A stretch of DNA of 5,905 bases from an uncultured Eubacteriaceae bacterium (GCA_947630385.1 CANRHG010000120.1:1-5905); one strand, 5' to 3'. Positions 1-5,755 are shown, numbered from the stretch's first letter. Program-made: numbers and translations. The notes: generated by a model not told the origin, from the letters alone.

Positions 1-1
1 G

Positions 2-739
2 TCGCTTCGCAATAAGGGACTTACCCCGGACGACATCAACTTAAAAGCGGGCGTTCACGGAGCGGAAGCCTGGTCGGAAAACATGCGCGCCGACATCGAA
101 GAAAAACTGGGGATCGAATGTTTTGACATTTACGGTCTGTCCGAAATCTGCGGTCCGGGCGTTGCCATCGAATGCGAAGAACACAACGGGCTTCATATTT
201 GGGAAGATTTCTTCATTCCAGAAATCATCGATCCGGAAACGCTAGAGCCGGTACCGGACGGGGAATGGGGCGAACTCGTCATCACGACGGTCACCAAAGA
301 AGGCATGCCGCTGATCCGTTACCGTACCAGAGACATCACCCGGATGATCTCCGAACCCTGTCCGTGTGGAAGAACCCACCGCAAGATCGACCGTTTCCAC
401 GGCCGAACCGACGACATGCTCATCATTCGAGGCGTGAACGTCTTCCCGAGCCAAATCGAAGAAGCCTTACTCAATGCCGGAGAGGTCGAGCCGCAGTATC
501 AGATCGTCGTCGACCGTGAAGGCGTGATGGACTCGCTGGAAATCAGAGTTGAACTGGGTCAGTCTTTGGAACTGAATACGGTCGAAGAACTCGAAGAGAT
601 CGAAAAGAAGATCAAACACAACGTACGTTCCATTACCGGGATTCAGGCCCATATCGTACTGGTCGAACCGCACACGCTTCCAAGAAGCGAAGGTAAAGCC
701 GTACGTGTTGTAGATAAGAGAAATATTCTAGATGATTAG
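2..739 (+). CDS. paaK: Phenylacetate-CoA ligase (PaaK family), C-terminal part, 5' end outside window
   Basis: The open frame runs from the window edge (first whole codon at base 2), so about 245 C-terminal residues of a roughly 430-residue family are present; the ATG at 83 is an internal methionine. PaaK enzymes are cytoplasmic adenylate-forming ligases that turn phenylacetate or related aryl acids, ATP and CoA into the aryl-acyl-CoA. Visible motifs, in order, are GVHGAEAW, the DIYGLSE adenylate-binding motif, RYRTRD, the CPCGRTHRKIDRFHGRTDDM hinge segment, RGVNVFPSQIE, and a C-terminal PRSEGKAVRVVDKR that supplies the expected adenylation lysine. The family's C-terminal subdomain appears intact. 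The gene overlaps the following ACT gene by 8 bp, a pairing common in anaerobic Firmicutes, often near indolepyruvate:ferredoxin oxidoreductase genes (known context, not visible here). Family assignment is firm; the exact aryl acid is not. Confidence 0.93.
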   Translation, partial: SLRNKGLTPDDINLKAGVHGAEAWSENMRADIEEKLGIECFDIYGLSEICGPGVAIECEEHNGLHIWEDFFIPEIIDPETLEPVPDGEWGELVITTVTKEGMPLIRYRTRDITRMISEPCPCGRTHRKIDRFHGRTDDMLIIRGVNVFPSQIEEALLNAGEVEPQYQIVVDREGVMDSLEIRVELGQSLELNTVEELEEIEKKIKHNVRSITGIQAHIVLVEPHTLPRSEGKAVRVVDKRNILDD

Positions 740-1169
740 ACAAGTATCCGTTTTTATCCAAAACGACAGTGGACGCCTGGCGCACGTTCTTAAAGTTTTA
801 AAAGAAGCCGATATCAACATCCGGTCCCTGACGATTTCGGAAACGGCCGATTACGGTATCATGCGCCTGATTCTTCAGGATACCGACAAAGGCTTAAAGA
901 GCTTAAAAGACGCCGGGATCATGGCCAACGAAACCGAAGTCATGGCCGTAGAAGTTCCGGACAAGCCCGGTGGACTGAGTCAACTCACGGACATTTTGTC
1001 CGACGCCGACATCGATATCAAATTTGCCTACTCCTTCCTGCCGCAAAACACGAGCAACGCGATCATCATCTTTAAAGTCAGTCAGGAAGACGAGCAAAAG
1101 GTAAAAGACCTTACAAAAGAAAATCCAGCACTGCAAGTGCTGGAAAGAGATTCTTTGCTTATGAAATGA
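732..1169 (+). CDS. Tandem ACT-domain protein, likely amino-acid/aryl-acid responsive regulator
   Basis: The 145-residue protein consists almost entirely of two ACT domains, about residues 1-70 and 71-142. Each opens with a strand followed by the ACT turn: NDSGRL at about 11-16 and DKPGGL at about 77-82, each leading into a helix and then ADINI or ADIDI. ACT domains bind small ligands, usually amino acids, at dimer interfaces; no catalytic or DNA-binding domain is attached. The ATG at 732 lies inside the last codons of paaK (8-bp overlap), which suggests translational coupling; only a weak AAGAGA precedes it at 716-721. Stand-alone two-ACT proteins beside paaK are a known arrangement, and a role in sensing aromatic amino acids or aryl acids for this unit is an inference. 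The stop codon sits inside the 5' arm of the terminator hairpin. Confidence 0.9.
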   Translation: MIRQVSVFIQNDSGRLAHVLKVLKEADINIRSLTISETADYGIMRLILQDTDKGLKSLKDAGIMANETEVMAVEVPDKPGGLSQLTDILSDADIDIKFAYSFLPQNTSNAIIIFKVSQEDEQKVKDLTKENPALQVLERDSLLMK

Positions 1170-1192
1170 TCCCGCTTGGGATCATTTTTTTT
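1164..1192 (+). terminator. Rho-independent terminator of the paaK-ACT unit
   Basis: Bases 1166-1173 (ATGATCCC) pair perfectly with 1178-1185 (GGGATCAT) around the loop GCTT. The stem can be extended by flanking A/T pairs and is followed by an unbroken T run to 1192. The orientation serves the plus strand. On the minus strand the hairpin is followed only by TTTCAT, so it would be a weaker terminator for the converging gene. Confidence 0.92.
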
Positions 1193-2846
1193 GCCGGTAA
1201 GAGTTCCACACGGGGGTGTCGGTCAAAAAGATGTTTTCGAGAAGTTGATCGTCTTCGGACTCGTCAAGCCAGCTGAAGTCAAAAATCACGACTTGTGAAT
1301 TTTCTTCTTCGGCTTGCGTGAGGACGTCTTCGGCAATATCGAGCCAGTCCTGCGCGTCTTCGATATGATCGTCTCGGAAAATAACGGCCACGTGCGGGTT
1401 GAGCGCGACTTGAATATCGCCGATATTTCGGATATCGCTTAACATTTCCGCCAGTTCGTTGACGAAGATATTGACTTCGGCTTTACTTTCGTAGTTCGGC
1501 AGGTATAGACAAAAGAGGTCCCGTTTTATGCGACCTAAAAGGTTATCGCCGGCGTAGGGACGGCTTCTTTCGGCGATGATGTTTAGGAGTTGATCGGAGC
1601 GTTCTTTGCCAAAGGTCGCGTCGATGCTATCGTAGGTCCCGATGTTATAGACGATCAGAGCCTGGGGTTCTTCTTTATCGAAACTTTCGTCGATCTTCGT
1701 CTTTAGAGTCTCGTAATTGGACAGCCCGGTGATCGCGTCGGTCGTGAGCGCGCGGCTGAGTTGTTGCCTTAACTCGTCGTTGAGCCGGTCCGCGTCGTCG
1801 ACCGCGACAAACAGCGAGTTGATCGTCTCGCCGAGTTCGCCGACGATGAGCGGATGGTCTTCGTCTACTTTCAGTTTATGGTTCCCGGCAAGAAAATCCC
1901 GGATCGTCGAGACGTAATCAAAGACCGGTCCGATGTGGTCTTTAAAAAAGCGTGAGCCGGCTAAGATCATCACGGCCAAAAGCACAACGGATGAGAAGAT
2001 CATGATCAGTTGGAAGCGGTTTAAGTCGTAATAGATCAGTGCCTTGTTTTCGGTGACCATCGAGATCCAACCGATGTCGGGTTCGATCGAGTAGGCGTTG
2101 ACCGAATCGTTGTCGTCGACCTCGCCCGTGTATTCTTTCGTATTTATACCGTCATAGAGCAGGCTTCGAAGCATTCCGATCTCTTGGTCACCCGGAGTTT
2201 GCGCGTCGATCGGCTCGATGACGTCCCCTTGGGCGATCAGGCCGGTACGGTTTTTTGTGACGATGTAAACGCTTTTTTGGTCGTGGGTGATGTTGGTAAT
2301 ATAGTCCTGCAGGTAGTAAAGCGGAGAGGTACGCCGGTAGACGGCCACGAAGTCGCTTCCGGGATCGATGGGATAACAGATCACCATAAGCGGGAGATCC
2401 CCGTCGAGTTCTACGCCGGTCTGGGCCTGTCCGGTTTTCATGCAGTCTTCAAACAAGGTATCGGCCTGGTTTTTTCCTATAAGATCGGGGTTTGATGAGA
2501 CTAAAATCGTGCCGGTCGAGGAGATAAAACTTGAACGTCGAATGGTCTCGTTGCGGTTGGCGATATCGGTGAGATAAGTGGCCGCTTCACTTTGAAAAGC
2601 GGCGTTTCCGGGATCGTTTAAATAGTCAGAGACCGCTTTCTCGTTTAAGATATCGTCCTGGATCGTTTCGATCTGGCGTTCGTAGTTTTCGGCCAAGTAG
2701 TCCCCGAGGTTACCCGCGTCGGTCATGATGGTCTTGGTCGCGTTGTTTAACATAAACACCGACATAAAAATACAGATCAAACAGATAAATACAAAGGTCG
2801 GTGTCGTTAATAATAAGACAAGATAATTTTTTACAGTATTTCTCAT
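1182..2846 (-). CDS. Membrane-anchored dCache-like sensor with degenerate GGDEF domain
   Basis: The 554-residue protein has an N-terminal membrane segment (about 8-34), an extracellular region of about 245 residues, a second membrane segment (about 279-297), a HAMP-like/coiled linker (about 298-360) and a C-terminal GGDEF-fold domain (about 366-525). The outer region looks like a double Cache ligand-binding domain: SFISSTGTILVSSNPDLIGK at 106-125 resembles its strand-turn-strand core, and GWISMV precedes the second helix. The cytoplasmic domain keeps the family's TTDAITGLSNYETL start, but the signature GGDEF is KRDLF (441-445) and the substrate-binding D-FK-IND stretch is IGTYDSIDATFG. Diguanylate cyclase activity is therefore unlikely; binding of GTP or c-di-GMP, or a protein-interaction role, is possible. 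The ATG at 2846-2844 gives a sensible short cytoplasmic tail before the first membrane segment, but no Shine-Dalgarno is visible. The gene is divergent from corA and convergent with the ACT gene. Confidence 0.85.
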   Translation of the reverse strand: MRNTVKNYLVLLLTTPTFVFICLICIFMSVFMLNNATKTIMTDAGNLGDYLAENYERQIETIQDDILNEKAVSDYLNDPGNAAFQSEAATYLTDIANRNETIRRSSFISSTGTILVSSNPDLIGKNQADTLFEDCMKTGQAQTGVELDGDLPLMVICYPIDPGSDFVAVYRRTSPLYYLQDYITNITHDQKSVYIVTKNRTGLIAQGDVIEPIDAQTPGDQEIGMLRSLLYDGINTKEYTGEVDDNDSVNAYSIEPDIGWISMVTENKALIYYDLNRFQLIMIFSSVVLLAVMILAGSRFFKDHIGPVFDYVSTIRDFLAGNHKLKVDEDHPLIVGELGETINSLFVAVDDADRLNDELRQQLSRALTTDAITGLSNYETLKTKIDESFDKEEPQALIVYNIGTYDSIDATFGKERSDQLLNIIAERSRPYAGDNLLGRIKRDLFCLYLPNYESKAEVNIFVNELAEMLSDIRNIGDIQVALNPHVAVIFRDDHIEDAQDWLDIAEDVLTQAEEENSQVVIFDFSWLDESEDDQLLENIFLTDTPVWNSYRQKK

Positions 2847-2858
2847 TTTTAATCGAGT

Positions 2859-2887
2859 TTGTTAAAATATTGTACGTTAGTTATATT
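2859..2887 (+). promoter_or_regulatory. Candidate sigma-A promoter for corA
   Basis: TTGTTA (2859-2864) and TATATT (2882-2887) are separated by exactly 17 bp, placing initiation near 2894 and giving corA a leader of about 70 nt. The match is moderate and the region is AT-rich, so a chance match is possible. Confidence 0.45.
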
Positions 2888-2890
2888 ATA
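2885..2890 (-). promoter_or_regulatory. Candidate -10 element for the sensor gene
   Basis: Read on the minus strand, 2890-2885 is TATAAT, which would place initiation about 30 nt before the sensor gene's ATG. The hexamer 17 bp upstream (TCCTCT) is a poor -35, so this is weak. It overlaps the candidate corA -10, so the two divergent promoters would compete for polymerase. Confidence 0.25.
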
Positions 2891-2954
2891 TCGAATATTC
2901 AGATTTAAGAGGAAGCCGAAAAAATGCACAAACAAAAAACGGTTCCCGACGATA

Positions 2955-2960
2955 GAGAGG
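2955..2960 (+). promoter_or_regulatory. Shine-Dalgarno deciding the corA start
   Basis: GAGAGG lies 6 nt before the ATG at 2967. It selects this start over a longer reading that would begin at a TTG at 2859; those 36 extra residues are basic, not CorA-like, and overlap the candidate promoter. Confidence 0.8.
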
Positions 2961-2966
2961 GATACC

Positions 2967-3899
2967 ATGATCCAGTACTACGTAACGACAAAGGGGAAAT
3001 TACAGGAAACCGATAAATACCAGGACAACTGTTGGATCCGCGTGACCGATCCGACGCCAGAAGAGCTTGAATTTCTCTCCCATCAATATAACGTCGAAGA
3101 AGATTATCTGACGGCCGCCCTGGATAGACAGGAAACGTCCAGGGTCGAACAGGACGAACCCGACCACTGGGCCCTTATTACCGTAAACGCGCCATATCCG
3201 ATGCAGGACTCGGACGGGCTTTTGTACGAGACGATCCCGGTCGGAATTTTGGCCGGGGAAACGTGCGTCATGACCGTCGCCCTCGAGCCTATCCAAGAGC
3301 TCAACGACTTCGTCGACGGAAAGATCAAAAACGTGTTCACGTTTTTACGTTCGCGTTTTATTTTACAGATTTTATATCATATCACAGAAAGTTTTGTTTT
3401 CTACCTTCGGGCGATCAACAAAAAGAGCAACGAAGTCGAGCGCAAACTCCATTCGTCGCTCGATAACAAGCAACTCTACGAAATGTTGGACCTTGAAAAG
3501 TCGACGGTCTTCTTTTCGACGGCTCTGAACTCGAATTCGCTGGTCGTGGACAAGCTGGAACGCGGCCGAATCATCAAACTGTACGCGGCGGACGAAGACA
3601 TCTTAGAAGATATTTCGATCGAGATCGAACAGGCTTCTTCGATGTGTAACATCTACAGCAACATCTTAAGCGGTACGATGGACGCGTTTGCTTCGATCAT
3701 CTCGAACAACCTAAACGTCGTCATGAAAATCCTAACGCTCGTGACGATCATCATGTCGATTCCAACGTTAATTGCGACTTTTTATGGAATGAACGTCAAA
3801 TGCATTCCTTTTCCAAATTTTTGGATCGTCGTGGGCATATCAGCCGTAGCTACGCTTATCGGTTTTCTTATTTTTTATAAACTTAATATGTTTAAATAA
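2967..3899 (+). CDS. corA: CorA-family divalent cation (Mg2+/Co2+) transport protein
   Basis: The 310-residue protein has the CorA layout: an N-terminal cytoplasmic alpha/beta domain (about 1-125), a long helical region (about 130-250) forming the stalk helix, and two C-terminal membrane helices (about 251-271 and 284-305). The signature YGMN (273-276) closes the first membrane helix, followed by the short loop VKCIPFPNF. GMN-type CorA proteins form homopentameric channels importing Mg2+ and sometimes Co2+ or Ni2+. Length is normal for the short Firmicutes version. The ATG at 2967 is supported by a good Shine-Dalgarno. The canonical MPE-type loop of enterobacterial CorA is absent, as is usual for this subgroup, so metal specificity cannot be read from sequence. 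No terminator follows: the next promoter's -35 starts only 5 bp after the stop. Confidence 0.93.
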   Translation: MIQYYVTTKGKLQETDKYQDNCWIRVTDPTPEELEFLSHQYNVEEDYLTAALDRQETSRVEQDEPDHWALITVNAPYPMQDSDGLLYETIPVGILAGETCVMTVALEPIQELNDFVDGKIKNVFTFLRSRFILQILYHITESFVFYLRAINKKSNEVERKLHSSLDNKQLYEMLDLEKSTVFFSTALNSNSLVVDKLERGRIIKLYAADEDILEDISIEIEQASSMCNIYSNILSGTMDAFASIISNNLNVVMKILTLVTIIMSIPTLIATFYGMNVKCIPFPNFWIVVGISAVATLIGFLIFYKLNMFK

Positions 3900-3903
3900 C
3901 TGC

Positions 3904-3932
3904 TTGACAGATCAACCATTAAGGCTTATAAC
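3904..3932 (+). promoter_or_regulatory. Sigma-A promoter of the FMN riboswitch-ribU unit
   Basis: A perfect TTGACA (3904-3909) is 17 bp from TATAAC (3927-3932). Initiation is expected near 3939, about 11 nt before the aptamer begins. It starts 5 bp after the corA stop codon. Confidence 0.9.
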
Positions 3933-3949
3933 AGTTGTAGTAAATTCAA

Positions 3950-4051
3950 GTTTCAGGGTCAGGTGAAATTCCTTACTGGAGGTAAAGTCCTCGAGCGCAA
4001 GCCGAACCGGTGAGATTCCGGTACCAACGGTATAGTCCGGATGAAAGAAAC
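3950..4051 (+). promoter_or_regulatory. FMN riboswitch aptamer (RFN element)
   Basis: The conserved RFN blocks occur in the expected order: AGGTGAAATTCC (3961-3972), GGTAAAGTCC (3981-3990), CGGTGAGATTCCGG (about 4008-4021), and ACGGTATAGTCCGGATGAAA ending near 4046. The closing helix P1 pairs GTTTC (3950-3954) with GAAAC (4047-4051). RFN aptamers bind flavin mononucleotide and switch off riboflavin synthesis or uptake genes. The intrinsic terminator 15 nt downstream indicates transcriptional control: high FMN should favour termination before ribU. Confidence 0.97.
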
Positions 4052-4066
4052 AACTAAGAAAATTAT

Positions 4067-4091
4067 GCCCCGAAATCGGGGCTTTCTTTTT
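4067..4091 (+). terminator. Riboswitch expression-platform terminator
   Basis: GCCCCG (4067-4072) pairs with CGGGGC (4077-4082) across a 4-nt AAAT loop and is followed by TTTCTTTTT. It lies between the aptamer and the ribU ribosome-binding site, as expected for an FMN-induced attenuator. The 5' arm can alternatively pair with the start of the aptamer (3951-3958), a candidate antiterminator. Confidence 0.92.
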
Positions 4092-4101
4092 CCCTGAAAA
4101 A

Positions 4102-4110
4102 AGAAGGAGG
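4102..4110 (+). promoter_or_regulatory. Strong Shine-Dalgarno deciding the ribU TTG start
   Basis: AGAAGGAGG ends 5 nt before the TTG at 4116. The next in-frame ATG (4134) is 23 nt away, too far for this site, so TTG is the likely start. Confidence 0.88.
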
Positions 4111-4115
4111 TTTTC

Positions 4116-4682
4116 TTGAAATTTACAACTAAAATGCTGACCGAATGCGCCGTTTTGGTTGCCTTATCGGTCATTCTAGTCGCACTGATCCATTTTCCGA
4201 TTTTCCCAAGTGCACCGTTTTTAGAGTATGATCCGGCGGACATCCCGATTTTTATCGGCACGTTCTTGTTCGGACCCATGGTCGGATTGATCATCACGGT
4301 CGTGACCTGTGTCATTCAGGGTATTACGGTCTCTTCTTCGAGTGGGATCATCGGGATCATGATGCACTTGTTCGCGACCGGAAGCTTTGTGTTGGTCGCG
4401 GGCTATATCTATAAGATGAATCATACGCGTAAAGGTGCGGTCATCGCGCTGATCGCGGGGACGATCACGATGACGGTAGCGATGGTGATCTGGAATCTGA
4501 TCTTTACGCCCATCTTTATGGGAACACCGGTATCAGCGGTAGCTTCTATGATCGTTCCGGTCATTATACCGTTTAACCTGATCAAAGCGGGCGTAAACAG
4601 CCTGATCACGTTCTTGGTCTACAAACCAATTTCCAAGATCTTTAAAGCGCCGAACGCGAGCGCACAAGAGAACAACGCTTAA
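4116..4682 (+). CDS. ribU: Riboflavin ECF transporter substrate-binding S component RibU
   Basis: The 188-residue, highly hydrophobic protein has about six membrane helices. The stretch LEYDPADIPIFIG (36-48) matches the riboflavin-binding loop and helix of RibU/FmnP, and the first helix carries small residues (ALSVILVAL) of the kind S components use to contact the EcfT coupling protein. RibU binds riboflavin at the membrane and imports it together with a shared energizing module (EcfA, EcfA', EcfT), whose genes are not in this window. Start is TTG, backed by a strong ribosome-binding site. The short polar tail (about 178-188) lies after the last helix. The FMN riboswitch immediately upstream supports the substrate independently: import should fall when intracellular FMN is high. 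A perfect terminator follows the stop. Confidence 0.95.
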   Translation: MKFTTKMLTECAVLVALSVILVALIHFPIFPSAPFLEYDPADIPIFIGTFLFGPMVGLIITVVTCVIQGITVSSSSGIIGIMMHLFATGSFVLVAGYIYKMNHTRKGAVIALIAGTITMTVAMVIWNLIFTPIFMGTPVSAVASMIVPVIIPFNLIKAGVNSLITFLVYKPISKIFKAPNASAQENNA

Positions 4683-4685
4683 CAT

Positions 4686-4712
4686 AAGCCGGAATTTGAT
4701 TCCGGCTTTTTT
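4686..4712 (+). terminator. Rho-independent terminator after ribU
   Basis: AAGCCGGAAT (4686-4695) pairs perfectly with ATTCCGGCTT (4699-4708) around a TTG loop, and a T tract runs to 4712. The hairpin begins 3 bp after the ribU stop codon and ends 11 bp before the next gene's start. Confidence 0.93.
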
Positions 4713-4723
4713 AAACCTATCAA

Positions 4724-5449
4724 ATGATTGTAAGAGGAAGTAAATTTGTTTTAAAAGCAAAAGGGCTTGAACTCTACGGAGAAACACTCGTTCCGTTAAG
4801 AGCCAAAGATCTCACAGTGATCCTCGCCCATCCGTTCGGGTCGACGATGGATACCATTAGGCATGAGGCTGAGTTTTTGGCCCGTTGCGGGTATAAAGTG
4901 GTAATTTTTGATTTCGCCGGTGGGAGCGTCTCGTCTAAAAGTGGATCGGTGTACGATAATTCCCTGCTTACGGAGGTGCGGGACCTTAAACTAATCATCG
5001 AGTTTGTTAAGAGATACGTCGGAAGAAATATCGTTTTAATCGGCTACAGCCAAGGTGGGACCGTAGCGGCACTGACGGCGGCTACGGAAAAAGACCTTAA
5101 AGGTGTGGTCCTTTTTTATCCCGCGCTTAACATCCCCGACGTCGCGAGGCTAAGTTTTGATAAAATCGGCGACATTCCCGAAAAAACTACGGTCCTTGGC
5201 TGTCCCGTCGGAAGACGCTACTACGAAGACGTCTATAATATGAACATTTTTAAGTGTCTCCAGAGTCACCACAAAACCCTGATCCTCCACGGCCAGTACG
5301 ACAGAATCGTCCCCGTCGCCTATAGTAAATTCGCAAAGAAAGTTCTTCCGAATTCGGCACTAATAAGATATAAGACCGGTCATGCTTTTTACATGGCCAA
5401 CAATAACATCGGCCGAAGGGTAGTCACGTTCTTGGAAAACTTGTTGTAA
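4724..5449 (+). CDS. Alpha/beta hydrolase, cinnamoyl/feruloyl-esterase-like serine hydrolase
   Basis: The 241-residue protein is a single compact alpha/beta hydrolase domain with no signal peptide, hence cytoplasmic. The catalytic triad reads clearly: Ser109 in the elbow GYSQGG (107-112), Asp193 in HGQYDRIVP (189-197), and His220 in TGHAF (218-222). The oxyanion-hole segment is AHPFGS (35-40). FDFAGGSVSSKSG (62-74) resembles the DFxGxGxSxG stretch of cinnamoyl-ester hydrolases such as Est1E, the best guess for subfamily; substrate unknown. An insertion of about 40 residues (140-180) forms the cap. The ATG at 4724 is the only plausible start: an in-frame stop lies at 4712-4714 and the next Met is residue 42, past the oxyanion loop. 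No Shine-Dalgarno precedes it; AGAGGAAG instead lies just inside the gene (4732-4739). Expression may depend on read-through from ribU. Confidence 0.88.
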   Translation: MIVRGSKFVLKAKGLELYGETLVPLRAKDLTVILAHPFGSTMDTIRHEAEFLARCGYKVVIFDFAGGSVSSKSGSVYDNSLLTEVRDLKLIIEFVKRYVGRNIVLIGYSQGGTVAALTAATEKDLKGVVLFYPALNIPDVARLSFDKIGDIPEKTTVLGCPVGRRYYEDVYNMNIFKCLQSHHKTLILHGQYDRIVPVAYSKFAKKVLPNSALIRYKTGHAFYMANNNIGRRVVTFLENLL

Positions 5450-5498
5450 TTATAAACAGAACTAATATATAAGTAGAAAACTGTGAGATTTAACTTAT

Positions 5499-5521
5499 AA
5501 TAAGACTACAACTTATTTTAT
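5499..5521 (+). terminator. Weak candidate terminator after the hydrolase gene
   Basis: AATAAG (5499-5504) can pair with CTTATT (5512-5517) over a 7-nt loop, followed by a broken T run. The stem is short and almost all A/U, so it would be unstable. No better terminator is visible between the hydrolase stop and promoter P1. Confidence 0.2.
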
Positions 5522-5555
5522 TTTAAAAATATTAAAATTTCTCATAAAAAAGGGG

Positions 5556-5584
5556 TTGACAGAGGTGCCTTTAGCCTTTATAAT
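5556..5584 (+). promoter_or_regulatory. Promoter P1, perfect sigma-A consensus
   Basis: TTGACA (5556-5561) and TATAAT (5579-5584) are both exact consensus hexamers separated by 17 bp. Initiation is expected near 5591-5592. The upstream 20 bp (about 5531-5551) is A/T-rich and could act as an UP element. Confidence 0.93.
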
Positions 5585-5610
5585 TAATTTTGCTGTTGAG
5601 CAATAAAGCC

Positions 5611-5639
5611 TTGACGGCGAAAACAAAGCGAGTTACAAT
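5611..5639 (+). promoter_or_regulatory. Promoter P2, near-consensus sigma-A
   Basis: TTGACG (5611-5616) and TACAAT (5634-5639) are separated by 17 bp; initiation is expected near 5645-5646. Its -35 lies 55 bp downstream of the P1 -35. Confidence 0.82.
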
Positions 5640-5715
5640 AATTAAGTTGCTTATTTGAGGTATTTCAAATTTATGGAAACGCCGAAAACGAGTAAATTAG
5701 CTATTTTAAAGCTTA

Positions 5716-5749
5716 TAATTATTATTTATAAAATTATAAATAATAATTA
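5716..5749. repeat. Perfect 16-bp all-A/T inverted repeat
   Basis: Bases 5716-5731 are the exact reverse complement of 5734-5749, with AA between. The element contains no G or C, sits between the two promoter pairs and ends 32 bp before the P3 -35. It could extrude as a cruciform, bind a protein or mark an easily melted site. It is not a normal terminator: there are no GC pairs and A residues follow it. Confidence 0.85.
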
Positions 5750-5755
5750 ATAAAA

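Noticed and set aside
1717..2495. Plus-strand open frames antisense to the sensor gene
   Set aside because: The Ser/Arg- and Val/Gly/Asp-rich composition is typical of antisense reading of a GC-containing gene, with no domain signature and no ribosome-binding sites.
2859..2966. 36-codon upstream extension of corA from a TTG at 2859
   Set aside because: The extra residues are basic and not CorA-like, the TTG coincides with a candidate -35 box, and the ATG at 2967 has a well-placed Shine-Dalgarno.
3959..4315. Long minus-strand open frame over the riboswitch and ribU
   Set aside because: It is antisense to a firmly identified RFN element and to ribU, has no recognisable domain, and is explained as a shadow frame.
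5444..5473. TTGTAA/TATAAG promoter-like pair just after the hydrolase stop
   Set aside because: The hexamers are weak with an 18-bp spacer in very AT-rich DNA, where such matches arise by chance. The P1 to P4 promoters nearby are far better.
5673..5750. 25-codon ORF starting ATGGAAACGCCG in the promoter region
   Set aside because: The GAGG upstream is 12 nt from the ATG, too far. The second half is Ile/Asn/Lys-rich because it reads through the all-A/T palindrome.
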